Virus record (IMG/VR): IMGVR_UViG_3300030451_003017
Span: 1 to 31,180 of that record
From: a virus
DNA: 31,180 nt
Reading direction: 5' to 3' (one strand)
Shown here: piece after piece, positions 1 through 8,427 of the stretch
How the letters are laid out: each line of letters opens with the position of its first letter
Position numbering within the stretch: the stretch's first letter is position 1
The notes under the pieces: model-generated
Told to the model about the DNA's origin: nothing
What the model saw: the letters and a program-made list of their open reading frames with translations, nothing else
Database searches by the model: none
Made by a program: the position numbers and the translations under genes

Positions 1-201
1 TTACGAAAGCAAAGGGCACAAAGACGTATGGCAACAGCTAGTTTGGTTGCAATGGCTACTTTTACTATTGCTATGTTTTTGGTCGATATCGAAAGAGTTA
101 AAGCACTTGCCGATATTAGTAATCTTTTTTATATCACAGGTGGCGGCATTGTGTCTGTATATATGGGTGCATCAGCCTTTATGAGTAGGAATGGTAAATG
201 A
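1..201 (+). CDS. Small two-span membrane protein, holin-like, 5' truncated
   Basis: The frame is open from the left edge, so the N-terminus is missing unless the ATG at 28 is the true start (57 residues). The visible product has a basic start (LRKQRAQRR), then two hydrophobic stretches, roughly MATASLVAMATFTIAMFLV and LFYITGGGIVSVYMGASAF, separated by a short charged loop, and ends in SRNGK. Small size, two membrane spans and position just before a holin and a lysozyme suggest a holin or other lysis-linked membrane protein. The stop overlaps the next start as ATGA. The function is inferred from topology and context only; no family is recognised with certainty. Confidence 0.6.
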   Translation, partial: LRKQRAQRRMATASLVAMATFTIAMFLVDIERVKALADISNLFYITGGGIVSVYMGASAFMSRNGK

Positions 202-392
202 AACCTGCTTTTTTGCTCATGTGTTATTTAGCGGGAAATCCTGCAGGTACGTTGCATTTTCAGTCAGTAAAGACAGCCGACTATTTTAAGTCATACTTAG
301 ATGGTCAAACTGTTGTGATTGGGCAAGAGCAAAAACAGTATGATTGTTTTGTAAAGTTGGTTAAAGTCAATAAAGAAATGAGATTATGGTAA
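198..392 (+). CDS. Hypothetical 64-residue protein
   Basis: This short ORF starts inside the stop of the preceding gene (ATGA), the usual translational coupling in this genome. The first 20 residues (MKPAFLLMCYLAGNPAGTLH) are mildly hydrophobic, but there is no clear signal-peptide cleavage site; the rest is mixed and soluble-looking. No Shine-Dalgarno sequence of note is visible, so translation would depend on coupling. No family is recognised. It is accepted as a gene because it fills the gap exactly between two overlapping neighbours on the same strand. Confidence 0.45.
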   Translation: MKPAFLLMCYLAGNPAGTLHFQSVKTADYFKSYLDGQTVVIGQEQKQYDCFVKLVKVNKEMRLW

Positions 393-907
393 TGTTTAAT
401 ACAATGATTATAGAAAACTTTTTTGACAATTTTGAATTATTACAGCCAGAATTAAAGAAAATACCATTATATAGTCAAGCAGATTATCCTGAAAAAAAGG
501 CAGACGAAGAATGGCCGGGCAAAAGAAGTGAGGCTTTGTTTCTAACAAATAAATTTTTATTTCAATTAATTATTAAAGAATTAAGAGCAAAAAGCCAAAA
601 TGAACTATTATCAAGAAATCAATTTAATATGCATGCTCATTTACATCTACGATTAAATGAAGATAATCAAAAAGATTTTATACATACAGATGTTTGTGAC
701 TTAACAATGATTGTATATTTATCAGAAACAAATTTAAAATCTGGCACAGCAATTTATAATGATAAAAATGAAGAAACACAATCTGCAAAATTTGTACAAA
801 ATACTGCATTTTTGTTTGCAGGCAAACAATTACATGGTTCAATATTAAATTATGGTGATAATATTGATAATGGAAGATTAACATTAAATTGTTTTATAAA
901 GTTTTGA
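386..907 (+). CDS. 2OG-Fe(II) oxygenase-like protein
   Basis: The 173-residue product looks like a prolyl-hydroxylase-type 2-oxoglutarate, Fe(II)-dependent dioxygenase. The probable metal triad is H100-x-D102 (in FIHTDVCDLTMIVYLSE) with distal H150 (KQLHGS), and R164 (NGRLTLNCF) would bind 2-oxoglutarate. Spacing and the surrounding beta-strand pattern fit the double-stranded beta-helix fold. Such enzymes hydroxylate protein side chains or small substrates; the substrate here is unknown. The gene overlaps its upstream neighbour by 7 bases; an in-frame ATG at 392 is an alternative start. It sits between lysis genes, an unexpected place for a metabolic enzyme. Family assignment rests on motif reading. 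Confidence 0.7.
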   Translation: MVMFNTMIIENFFDNFELLQPELKKIPLYSQADYPEKKADEEWPGKRSEALFLTNKFLFQLIIKELRAKSQNELLSRNQFNMHAHLHLRLNEDNQKDFIHTDVCDLTMIVYLSETNLKSGTAIYNDKNEETQSAKFVQNTAFLFAGKQLHGSILNYGDNIDNGRLTLNCFIKF

Positions 908-916
908 GGTAAACAT

Positions 917-1312
917 ATGATACAAGCATTAATAGGTCCTGCAACTAAACTATTAGGTAAGTTCATAGAGGACAAAGACACTAAGAATAAAATTGCTTTT
1001 GAGTTAAGTACAATGGCAGAGAAACATGCTCAACAACTTGCTATGGCTCAAATAGAAGTCAACAAAGCTGAAGCACAATCTGGCTCAATATTTAAAGGTG
1101 GGTGGCGGCCTGCAGTTGGTTGGATATGTGCGATTGCGTTTGCCTATCATTTTATAATTAAAGATTTAATAATGTTTATTTGTGGAGTTGCAGGCTTAGA
1201 ATTACCAGATTTGCCTGAATTTGATATGGGTACACTTTTAACTGTTCTTGGTGGCATGTTAGGAATTGGTGGATTGCGGACATATGAGAAGCAGAAGGGA
1301 TTAACAAAATGA
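917..1312 (+). CDS. Holin, 3TM gene-transfer-agent type
   Basis: This 131-residue protein resembles the 'holin of 3TMs, for gene-transfer release' family (PF11351). An amphipathic N-terminal helix (residues about 1-60, rich in K, E, A and Q) is followed by GGWRPAVGWICAIAFAYHF, a second hydrophobic stretch (LIMFICGVAGL) and a third (LLTVLGGMLGIGGLRTYEK). The GGWRP motif just before the first span and the closing GGLRTYEK are typical of this group. It would form the inner-membrane lesion that releases the lysozyme encoded 115 bases downstream. A GAGGT ribosome binding site lies 6 bases before the ATG. The stop overlaps the next small gene as ATGA. Confidence 0.85.
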   Translation: MIQALIGPATKLLGKFIEDKDTKNKIAFELSTMAEKHAQQLAMAQIEVNKAEAQSGSIFKGGWRPAVGWICAIAFAYHFIIKDLIMFICGVAGLELPDLPEFDMGTLLTVLGGMLGIGGLRTYEKQKGLTK

Positions 1313-1431
1313 AATTTGATGATAAAATTATTTGTGATAGGTGCAAAGTTGCAATGAAAAAGGTAGAATTAAAAGACGTATATAAATGTCCAGTATGCAA
1401 TGTAATAGAGAATAGGAGATTATCAAAATGA
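1309..1431 (+). CDS. Tiny zinc-ribbon protein (40 residues)
   Basis: This is a 40-residue ORF with two CxxC pairs: C9-D-R-C12 and C27-P-V-C30, 14 residues apart, as in a zinc ribbon. It begins inside the stop of the holin gene (ATGA) and its own stop overlaps the lysozyme start (ATGA), so it is locked into the lysis operon. The remainder is basic and polar. It probably binds one zinc ion; whether it touches nucleic acid or protein cannot be said. It is easily missed because of its size. Confidence 0.7.
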   Translation: MKFDDKIICDRCKVAMKKVELKDVYKCPVCNVIENRRLSK

Positions 1432-1907
1432 ATTTAAAACCAGTAGATTTAGATGTTTTAAGAAAAGAGATTACTGATGATGAAGGCTGTAAATATGAAA
1501 TATATTTAGACCATTTAGGATTGCCCACTTGCGGGATTGGTCATCTCATAAAAGAAAGTGATGAAGAATATGGCAAACCAGTTGGCACAAAGGTAAGTGA
1601 AGAAAGAGTAAAACAATTATTTGATGAAGATATAAAGGTTACTTTAGAAGAATGCCAAGATTTATTTACCACAGATGTTAGTGCTTGGGAGGGATTGCCT
1701 GAAGAAGCACAATTGGTATTGGCAAATATGATGTTTAACATGGGAAAGCCGCGTTTAAGCAAATTTGTTAAGTTGCGAAAGGCTCTAGAAGATTTTGATT
1801 ATGGTGAAGCATCAACTCAAATGAAAGACAGTAAATGGTACACACAAGTAACAAATCGGGCAGATAGATTAGTTAAAAGAATGAAAGCTTTAGAAGTGAC
1901 AGAGTAA
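1428..1907 (+). CDS. Endolysin, T4-type lysozyme (GH24)
   Basis: The 159-residue product has the length and motifs of T4 lysozyme-type muramidases, which cleave the MurNAc-GlcNAc bond of peptidoglycan. The catalytic triad is readable: E19 in ITDDEG, D28 in YLDHLG and T34 in LPTCGIGHL. The C-terminal lobe contains LANMMFNMGKPRLSKF and SKWYTQVTNRADRLVKRM, matching the conserved W-Y-x-Q-x-x-N-R-A motif. No signal peptide is seen, so release would need the upstream holin. A GGAG lies 10 bases before the ATG. Confidence 0.95.
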   Translation: MNLKPVDLDVLRKEITDDEGCKYEIYLDHLGLPTCGIGHLIKESDEEYGKPVGTKVSEERVKQLFDEDIKVTLEECQDLFTTDVSAWEGLPEEAQLVLANMMFNMGKPRLSKFVKLRKALEDFDYGEASTQMKDSKWYTQVTNRADRLVKRMKALEVTE

Positions 1908-3791
1908 ATGCCTTTAAAATTAGTACAAATACAACCCGGTGTTGTTAAAGACATAACTGATTATTCTGCAGGTAAAGATGGACCATTTTATGTGGACAGC
2001 AACCTTGTAAGATTTAAAAATGGTTTTCCAGAAAAACTTGGAGGATGGCAAAAAGAGTCATTTCATTATTCAGTAGACCCAAGCACTTCTGTTGCAGTAC
2101 AAGGCAAACCAAAGAAAGCTATATACTGGAGAGGCTTTGATAGTATTGATAGAATTGCAGTAGGCACAACAAGTCATTTATATCTAATAAAAGAAAATGT
2201 ATTGCATGATATCACACCACTTAGAAAAACATCTTCTAATTTATCTAACCCATTAACGACAGCAAGTGGTGATGCCACTATTACTGTTGCTGATACAGGT
2301 CATGGTGCAGAAACAGGAGATTTTGTAGTTATAGATAGTGCAAGTGCAATAGGTGGTATTACAGCAGGTGCATTAAATAGACCAGAGGGTTACCAGATTA
2401 CAAAGATAGATGCCAACTCATATAGTATTGAATCAGCTACTACTGCATCAAGCACAGTATCTGGTGGTGGCGGAACATTAAATATAAAATATCTTATTGG
2501 TGCAAGTGATAATATGGGTATTGAAAGTGCTGACCCTGCAACTGGTTGGGGTGTGGGTACTTGGAACGCAGGTACATGGAATACACCTAGAACTATAGCG
2601 TCAAACAGCTTGGTATTTGATGCAACAAGATGGTCACTAAATTTATGGGGTGACGATTTATTGGCAAACAACAGGAATGGTCAACTATATTATTGGGAAA
2701 GAACAGGTGGTGAAGGGGTTAGGGCAGTTCTGGTATCTTCGTTAGCAGGTGCTTCAGGTGTTCCAACACAAAATAGAATTACAAGTGTATCTTTTCCAGA
2801 TAGACATGTTATTTCTGCAGGCACAATCAATGCTGTAGATAATCAATTTGACCCTATGTTAATTAGATTTTCAGACCAAGAAGATTTTACAAATTTTACT
2901 GTAACTGCAACAAATACTGCAGGAGACCAACGACTTGAGGTTGGTAGTAAAATTATATCTGTCACACCATCAAAAGATGAAACATTAATACAAACAGATG
3001 AAGCTATATATGGCATGACCTTTGTTGGTCCACCATTTACATTTTCATTTAGGTTGTTGGCAGTTAATTGTGGTGCAGTTGCACAAGAGGGAACTATTGT
3101 AGTAGATGCTAGAGCCTACTGGATGGGTCAAAGTAACTTTTTTATATATAATGGTGCTGTTCAAAAATTACCATGTCCTGTGCAACACTTTGTTTTTGAT
3201 AGATTAAATGCTGATTTTATAGATAAAACACATGTTGGACAAAATAAAAAATTTAATGAAATAACATGGTTTTATGTAAGCACAGCAAATACTACAACAC
3301 AGCATCCAGAGCCAGACAGTTATGTAACATATAATTATGCAGAAAATGTTTGGACAGTTGGAGAGTTAGACAGAAATACATGGACAGATGCTAAAGGTTT
3401 TAGAACTGAGCCATTTGCTTTTGATGCTGATGGTCATTTGTATGTACATGAAGTTGGTACTAATGCTGATGGTGATGCAATGAGTTGTCATATAGAAAGT
3501 GCAGAGATAGAAGTAGACGCAGATGGCTCAAGACAATTTCTTATAGATAGAATAGTACCAGATGTAAGAATGTCTGGCAGTACAACACTAGCAGTTAAAT
3601 TTAAATCAAGAAAATACCCTAATGCACCAGAAATAACAAAAGGACCATTCAATGTTGTCCAGAACACAGAAAAAATTAGCACAAGGGTTAAGGGCAGGCA
3701 GATTGCTATAAGATATGAAAGCTCTGGTATAGATGACGAATGGGCTTTAGGTGACTTTAGAATTAATGCACAGGTAGATAGTGTTAGATGA
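1908..3791 (+). CDS. Tail protein, P22 gp10-like (tail stabilisation or hub)
   Basis: The 627-residue product has the opening typical of P22 gp10-like head-tail or tail stabilisation proteins: a short beta-rich start, then DSNLVRFKNGFPEKLGGWQ, after which the protein is beta-strand-rich with few charged clusters. A run of Gly-rich beta-hairpins (about residues 120-200) and strings such as DEAIYGMTFVGPPFTFSF suggest a propeller-like virion protein. It starts directly after the lysozyme stop (TAAATG), and the next gene overlaps it. In P22 gp10 plugs the portal-tail assembly; the same role is inferred here from sequence style and context, not from a search. Confidence 0.65.
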   Translation: MPLKLVQIQPGVVKDITDYSAGKDGPFYVDSNLVRFKNGFPEKLGGWQKESFHYSVDPSTSVAVQGKPKKAIYWRGFDSIDRIAVGTTSHLYLIKENVLHDITPLRKTSSNLSNPLTTASGDATITVADTGHGAETGDFVVIDSASAIGGITAGALNRPEGYQITKIDANSYSIESATTASSTVSGGGGTLNIKYLIGASDNMGIESADPATGWGVGTWNAGTWNTPRTIASNSLVFDATRWSLNLWGDDLLANNRNGQLYYWERTGGEGVRAVLVSSLAGASGVPTQNRITSVSFPDRHVISAGTINAVDNQFDPMLIRFSDQEDFTNFTVTATNTAGDQRLEVGSKIISVTPSKDETLIQTDEAIYGMTFVGPPFTFSFRLLAVNCGAVAQEGTIVVDARAYWMGQSNFFIYNGAVQKLPCPVQHFVFDRLNADFIDKTHVGQNKKFNEITWFYVSTANTTTQHPEPDSYVTYNYAENVWTVGELDRNTWTDAKGFRTEPFAFDADGHLYVHEVGTNADGDAMSCHIESAEIEVDADGSRQFLIDRIVPDVRMSGSTTLAVKFKSRKYPNAPEITKGPFNVVQNTEKISTRVKGRQIAIRYESSGIDDEWALGDFRINAQVDSVR

Positions 3792-4768
3792 TAAGATTGC
3801 CACAACCACCACAAATGATTGGTGTTCCAGCAACACCAGAACAATATGCACAAAAATTTATTGAAATACAGACGTATTTACAAAATTTAGTTACATCATT
3901 AGAGATACAACAAAATAAAAAAGAGTTTGAAACTGATGCTACAAATACAACATCAGAAGATGAGGCTACAGCAAAAGCATTTTTCTTTGATGGTAATTCT
4001 ACAGCAGAAGAAGCAGATTTATCTAACCTCAATGCCAGTAATTTAACAAGTGGCACAATACCAAATGCAAGGTTTCCTGCAACTTTACCTGCACTTGATG
4101 GTTCAAATCTTACATCTTTAAATGCTAGTAACCTTGGAAGTGGTACTGTTCCTAGTGCAAGAATAAGTGGTACATATGGTAATATTACAGGTGTAGGTAC
4201 ATTAACTAATTTTACATCTCAAGGAATAAATGATGATGCAAATGCAACTGCAATAACTATTGATGCAAATGAAAATGTAGGTATTAACAATACAAATCCA
4301 GACCAATATGTAACTACCAGTAAAGTTGTTGCTATTCAAGGTACAGCAAATCAAACTGGTTCTGCATCATTACACATGAATGGTAATACTGATGGTTCAA
4401 ATTATTATAATACACAAGTATTTTCTATAGATGGTGTTGGTTCAGCCATAGAGATTACAAGATTTACTGGAACTGGTGCTAATGGTTTTCGTGCATATTT
4501 TAAAATTATAGCAACTGGTCATACTGGTGCTGTTGGTAATGGCATAAACATAAAAGAAATTTATTATGATGGTGGTGTTACAAGTGCAGTACAAATTTCA
4601 TCTTATGTAGCAAATTTTGCACCAGTTATTTCTTATAATACCTCGACCACAAATACAATTATTATATCATTATCATCATCAAATGGTTCTAGTCCTTTTA
4701 AAGGTGTTATGAAAGTAGAGGCAATGATACCATTAGATTTTTCAAATAGCACATGGACAGTTTCATAG
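3788..4768 (+). CDS. Tail fibre-like protein with LNASNL repeats
   Basis: The 326-residue product starts with a predicted helix (PEQYAQKFIEIQTYLQNLVTS) that could trimerise or dock to the tail. It then carries two copies of a fibre repeat: LNASNLTSGTIPNARFP (about residues 77-93) and LNASNLGSGTVPSARIS (about 111-127). These repeats are typical of marine phage tail fibres. The C-terminal 200 residues are Asn-, Thr- and Gly-rich beta structure without a chaperone-type intramolecular protease motif. It is probably a receptor-binding or adaptor fibre. It overlaps the upstream gene by four bases (ATGA). Confidence 0.75.
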   Translation: MIRLPQPPQMIGVPATPEQYAQKFIEIQTYLQNLVTSLEIQQNKKEFETDATNTTSEDEATAKAFFFDGNSTAEEADLSNLNASNLTSGTIPNARFPATLPALDGSNLTSLNASNLGSGTVPSARISGTYGNITGVGTLTNFTSQGINDDANATAITIDANENVGINNTNPDQYVTTSKVVAIQGTANQTGSASLHMNGNTDGSNYYNTQVFSIDGVGSAIEITRFTGTGANGFRAYFKIIATGHTGAVGNGINIKEIYYDGGVTSAVQISSYVANFAPVISYNTSTTNTIIISLSSSNGSSPFKGVMKVEAMIPLDFSNSTWTVS

Positions 4769-4776
4769 GAAGTAAT

Positions 4777-4974
4777 ATGTCAGATTATAATGCAGAAAAA
4801 GATATATCAACATATAACAAAAAATTAAATGAATGTTTATCAAACAGATTAAATGCTTATCAAACAGAATTAGGTAATTGGCAAGAACAATTAGACATGA
4901 TTTATCACGATATAGATGCTTGGAAGTCAAAGGTTCTAGCTATAAAAAATAAATATCCAAAACCAGAGGAATAA
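4777..4974 (+). CDS. Small helical protein next to the fibre gene
   Basis: This 65-residue ORF is charged and helical (KDISTYNKKLNECLSNRL, then QEQLDMIYHDIDAWKSKV), suggesting a short coiled coil. The start at 4777 was chosen because AGGAAG lies 4 bases upstream; an in-frame ATG at 4753 would overlap the fibre gene and has no ribosome binding site. Position suggests a small tail component or a fibre assembly factor. No family is recognised. Confidence 0.6.
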   Translation: MSDYNAEKDISTYNKKLNECLSNRLNAYQTELGNWQEQLDMIYHDIDAWKSKVLAIKNKYPKPEE

Positions 4975-4977
4975 AAT

Positions 4978-5298
4978 ATGGCTAATAATTTTAAAAATGC
5001 AAAGGTTGATTTAAGCACAACAAACAATACAACAATATATACATGTCCTAGTGCCACACAAACAGTTATTAAAAGTATTTTAGTCAATGATGATAGTGGT
5101 AGTGGTGATACAATCAATTTTACACTTACTAGTGGTGCAAATGTTTTTTCTATATATAAAAGTAAATCTGTATCTGCTAATGAAACTGTTGAATTATTAT
5201 CACAACCACTTATAATACAAGAAAGTGAGATATTGAAAGCTCAGGCAACAAATGCTAATAGATTACATGTAATCGTTAGTTTACTGGAGATAAGTTAA
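4978..5298 (+). CDS. Small beta-rich virion-type protein
   Basis: The 106-residue protein is almost all beta-strand in pattern (TTIYTCPSATQTVIKSILV, SGDTINFTLTSGANVFSIY, RLHVIVSLLEIS), compatible with an Ig-like or jelly-roll sandwich. Similar small proteins lie next to fibre genes in marine phages, so a decoration or fibre-associated role is likely. It starts three bases after the preceding stop and ends directly at the next ATG. No enzymatic motif is seen. Confidence 0.55.
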   Translation: MANNFKNAKVDLSTTNNTTIYTCPSATQTVIKSILVNDDSGSGDTINFTLTSGANVFSIYKSKSVSANETVELLSQPLIIQESEILKAQATNANRLHVIVSLLEIS

Positions 5299-6687
5299 AT
5301 GGCAGAGCCTAATGGAGCATTAGACAATCTTTTAACATTAGATGAAACTAATGATGAAGAAAAAGATAATAATCTATTTAAATATGGTGTATATCAGATA
5401 GCTACGCAAAAGCCTGATGAAAATTTAAATATACAAAAAATATATGGCACTTCTGCTATGCCTATATTTGAATGGGTCAAGACCATACAAACAGGTGAAA
5501 GAACATATAATCCTAATAACCCTTCAGATGTATCACTTTTAAATCAATATGATGATTTAACAAAAAATCAAGGTGTGCCTGAAGGATACTTGACACCAGA
5601 GCAAATAGAAGCTGAATTAATAAAAGATGCCACTAGAACTTTAGGTTCGACTGTAGGAACAAATGTAGGTATGGCTCTAGGTGACCCTATGTTACAAGCG
5701 GCAGGATTTGATTTTGGTCAAAAGGTATCAGAAGGTTTAAAATCAAGTATTGGTTTTGGGTTGCCTGATACATCTGTAAGTTCTTTAACAAATGACCAAA
5801 TAAAAATACTAAAGGCAAATCCAGACGCTATATATGACCCAAAAATAGCTACAAAAGAAACTGCTGATTTATTTAAATTAGGTGATGTGTATGACCAAGG
5901 TAAGAAAATTGATTTAGGAGGTGGCAAGAGTGCCTTTCAAATGGGAACAGGTGATGTGACATTTGACACAGTAGAAGGTAAATTTGTAGGTGGTCAAACG
6001 AGTTCAGATAGAACTATTCAAGGATTAAAGCCAGAAACTCAAAAATTATATGAACAAAAGTCTAATTTTGGTACAGGTTCAGTTGGTTCTAAAGATGTAG
6101 CAGAAAGAGGTATAACAGAAAGAATAGGGGATAGATTTGCAGATAGTCGATATCAAACAGCAGGTTATGTTTCTGCAGGTATTGATTTTGGTGTTAGGCT
6201 AGTTCAAGGAGAAGACCCTATGGAAGCGGCTAAAAGTGCGGCTGATACTGGATTAGGAACATATATTGGTGGTTCATTAGGTGGACCAGTTGGTGCTGTT
6301 ATAGGTGCAACAGTAGTGCCAAAAGTTTTTGGCAGGGTTATATGTAATGAATTAAGAAGGCAAAACTTAATGAAACCTTCAGATGTTACTGCAGATTTAG
6401 ATTTTACAGTTAAGTATTTAACACCAAGACATATCAAAGGTTATCAATTTTGGGCAGTATGGGTAGTTTTAAAATTAAGAGAAGGTAAAATGGTTAAGTT
6501 TTGGCATCACATTGCTCAACATAGATGTAATGAAATCAAATACATATTAGGAAAATCTGATAAACCAGATTACCTTGGTAAACTATATAGACATATATTT
6601 GAGCCAATTTGTTATGTAATTGGAATATTTGCAAAAAAGAGAGATATATCATTTTTATGGAAAAAAGGAGAAAAACATGGCACTTGA
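5299..6687 (+). CDS. Structural-type protein with C-terminal IC-WxxW domain
   Basis: The 462-residue product has an acidic, low-complexity N-terminus (MAEPNGALDN), a Gly-rich mid region with a glycine-zipper-like membrane-active stretch (GTYIGGSLGGPVGAVIGATV, about residues 319-338), and a basic aromatic C-terminal domain of about 100 residues starting RVICNELRRQNLM and including HIKGYQFWAVW and EPICYVIGIFAKK. That C-terminal domain recurs in the protein at 29350-30459, which also begins MAEP. Hydrophobic segments suggest an internal virion or injection protein acting at the membrane. The function of the C-terminal domain is unknown. Confidence 0.6.
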   Translation: MAEPNGALDNLLTLDETNDEEKDNNLFKYGVYQIATQKPDENLNIQKIYGTSAMPIFEWVKTIQTGERTYNPNNPSDVSLLNQYDDLTKNQGVPEGYLTPEQIEAELIKDATRTLGSTVGTNVGMALGDPMLQAAGFDFGQKVSEGLKSSIGFGLPDTSVSSLTNDQIKILKANPDAIYDPKIATKETADLFKLGDVYDQGKKIDLGGGKSAFQMGTGDVTFDTVEGKFVGGQTSSDRTIQGLKPETQKLYEQKSNFGTGSVGSKDVAERGITERIGDRFADSRYQTAGYVSAGIDFGVRLVQGEDPMEAAKSAADTGLGTYIGGSLGGPVGAVIGATVVPKVFGRVICNELRRQNLMKPSDVTADLDFTVKYLTPRHIKGYQFWAVWVVLKLREGKMVKFWHHIAQHRCNEIKYILGKSDKPDYLGKLYRHIFEPICYVIGIFAKKRDISFLWKKGEKHGT

Positions 6688-7030
6688 AGACATGGGCATA
6701 AACATGCCAGAGCAAGCTAAAGAAAGACTTGCACAGCCATCAGAACAGATGAAAGTTGTTTTAATGGCAAGATTAGCAGAGATGTCACCAGAAGAATTAC
6801 AAGCTCTGGACAAGGCTATTACACCAGATGTTATGAATGTAATAATGAAACTTTTACCTGAACTTGGAGCACTAATACAGCAAGTTATGGAAAATTCTGA
6901 GCAAGATATGCCACAGGAGGAAATGCCAAGACAGGCTATGGAACAGGATGAAATGCCTCAAGAAGACATGGCTATGGCAGAGGAGAGAATGCCAGAAGAA
7001 GATATGGGTGCTTTGGCAAACATGACATGA
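6677..7030 (+). CDS. Acidic Met-rich small protein
   Basis: The start at 6677 is supported by AAGGAG six bases upstream; a longer reading from 6620 lacks this site and lies inside the previous gene. The 117-residue product has a helical N-terminal half (LMARLAEMSPEELQALDKAI) and a C-terminal tail of repeated acidic Met-rich units (EEMPRQAMEQDEMPQEDMA). The tail looks disordered. A similarly acidic Met-rich protein follows the related gene at 29350-30459, so the pair may work as partners, for example as a chaperone or scaffold-like factor. No family is recognised. Confidence 0.65.
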   Translation: MALEDMGINMPEQAKERLAQPSEQMKVVLMARLAEMSPEELQALDKAITPDVMNVIMKLLPELGALIQQVMENSEQDMPQEEMPRQAMEQDEMPQEDMAMAEERMPEEDMGALANMT

Positions 7031-7464
7031 TAGTTAGAAAAGCAACATTGCTAGATACATCAGCAATAATTTTTTTACTACAAATGATGCATAAGGAGAC
7101 AGAAATAGAAACACCAAAAATAAATACAGCAAAAATGTTAGATAAAATTAACATGTTGTTACATAAAGGTGTTGTCTTGGTTGCAGAGAAAGATAAAAAA
7201 GTTGTTGGTACGATTGGTGGACAGGTTTCACAAGATTGGTGGTCTGATGAAAACTATATTGCTGACGCATGGTATTATGTAGCAAAGGACTATCGAAAAA
7301 GTATTATTGGTAAAAAATTACTTCAAGACTTTATAAAAATAGCAAAAGAAGCTAATATGAAACTAAGATTAGGACATGTTTTTTCTGGAGATATAAAAAG
7401 AAAAGATAAATTTTTTGAAAGGATGGGCTTTGTGAGAGCAGGTTCAGTATATATGGAGGCTTAA
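7027..7464 (+). CDS. GNAT-family N-acetyltransferase
   Basis: The 145-residue product has the GNAT fold signature: IVRKATLLDTSAI at the start, a central strand pair (VVLVAEKDKKVVGTIGGQV), then AWYYVAKDYRKSIIGKKLL, which corresponds to the acetyl-CoA pyrophosphate-binding motif A (here RKSIIGK in place of the usual Q/R-x-x-G-x-G/A), and a closing FFERMGFVRAGSVYMEA. It would transfer an acetyl group to a protein or small-molecule amine; the substrate is unknown. It lies between genes for tail and injection proteins, so it may modify a virion protein or be delivered with the virion. It overlaps the preceding stop as ATGA. Confidence 0.8.
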   Translation: MIVRKATLLDTSAIIFLLQMMHKETEIETPKINTAKMLDKINMLLHKGVVLVAEKDKKVVGTIGGQVSQDWWSDENYIADAWYYVAKDYRKSIIGKKLLQDFIKIAKEANMKLRLGHVFSGDIKRKDKFFERMGFVRAGSVYMEA

Positions 7465-8427
7465 ATGGGTGGGTTGTGTACAGCATCAGCAACAGAATTA
7501 CCTAGTTATTCAGAGACAGTTCAAGGCACTACCTTACCTGCTTTTGTAGCGGCAGGGGGTAAGGAGTTATATGAACAAGCTAGAGAATTAGCAAAAAGTG
7601 AGTTCCCTAAATTTGAAGGGCAGAGAGTAGCCACATATGGAACAACTGCAGATGGAACACCACAAAGATTTACAGATAGAGAAGTAGAAGGACTAAATCT
7701 TTTAGCTAATAACACAGGTTTTGAAGATGTTATTGATGATGCAACAACAATGGCAGGCACATTAGGTCAAGGATTTGAAGGAACAGGACCTTTTACTGCA
7801 GATACTGTCAATCAATATATGGATACCTTTCAAACATCTATTGACCCTGCAATAGAGCAACTTGAGAGAGATAGACAGCTAAGGCAAAATCAAAATAGAG
7901 CAGACGCACTCAGAGCAGGAGCTTTTGGTGGCTCAAGGCTTGGTGTTAGAGAAGCTATGACAGATGCAGAAATATCTAGGGCAGGTGCAGATTTAAGAAG
8001 ACAAGCAGGTAGAGATGCACTTAATTTTGCCTCACAAAGATTTGATGCAGACAGAGCAGGTGCTAGAGCAGATTTTGAAACAGATGAAGCATCAAGATTA
8101 AGAGCAACAGAGACATTGTCTCAGTTAGCCCCACTTACTCAGTCTTTAACAGAACAGCAAGCTAGTGGACTTTTGACTGCAGGAGAGGCAGAAAGAAATC
8201 TTGACCAACAAGCTCTTGATTTAGCCTATCAAGATTTTTTAGCACAAAAGCAATTTCCATTTGAAATGGTGAATTTTGCATTGGGTGCTCTTCAAGGAAT
8301 ACCATATGAAACCTTAACCAGACAGCAGGCAAGTGGTAATCAATTTATGCAACAGCCAAGTATTTATGGTCAAACTATTGGTGGCTTAGGGTCACTAGCG
8401 GCACTATATAAGATATTAGGAACTTAA
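7465..8427 (+). CDS. Injection or internal virion protein, Ala/Arg-rich
   Basis: The 320-residue protein is helical and Ala-, Arg- and Gln-rich in the middle (RQNQNRADALRAGAFGGSRL, then LRRQAGRDALNFASQRF), ending with a mildly hydrophobic Gly-rich C-terminus (SIYGQTIGGLGSLAALYKIL). The pattern of an AGAFGGSR-type motif inside a long helical region recurs in marine podovirus structural proteins located between tail and ejection genes. It is probably a component of the ejection apparatus, like the small injection proteins of P22. It starts right after the upstream stop and the next gene starts right after it. Confidence 0.6.
   Translation: MGGLCTASATELPSYSETVQGTTLPAFVAAGGKELYEQARELAKSEFPKFEGQRVATYGTTADGTPQRFTDREVEGLNLLANNTGFEDVIDDATTMAGTLGQGFEGTGPFTADTVNQYMDTFQTSIDPAIEQLERDRQLRQNQNRADALRAGAFGGSRLGVREAMTDAEISRAGADLRRQAGRDALNFASQRFDADRAGARADFETDEASRLRATETLSQLAPLTQSLTEQQASGLLTAGEAERNLDQQALDLAYQDFLAQKQFPFEMVNFALGALQGIPYETLTRQQASGNQFMQQPSIYGQTIGGLGSLAALYKILGT

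Noticed and set aside
3788-4768. CRISPR-like or DNA repeat signal in the fibre gene
   Set aside because: The repeats are seen at protein level (two LNASNL units) with diverged DNA, so they are fibre repeats and not an array.
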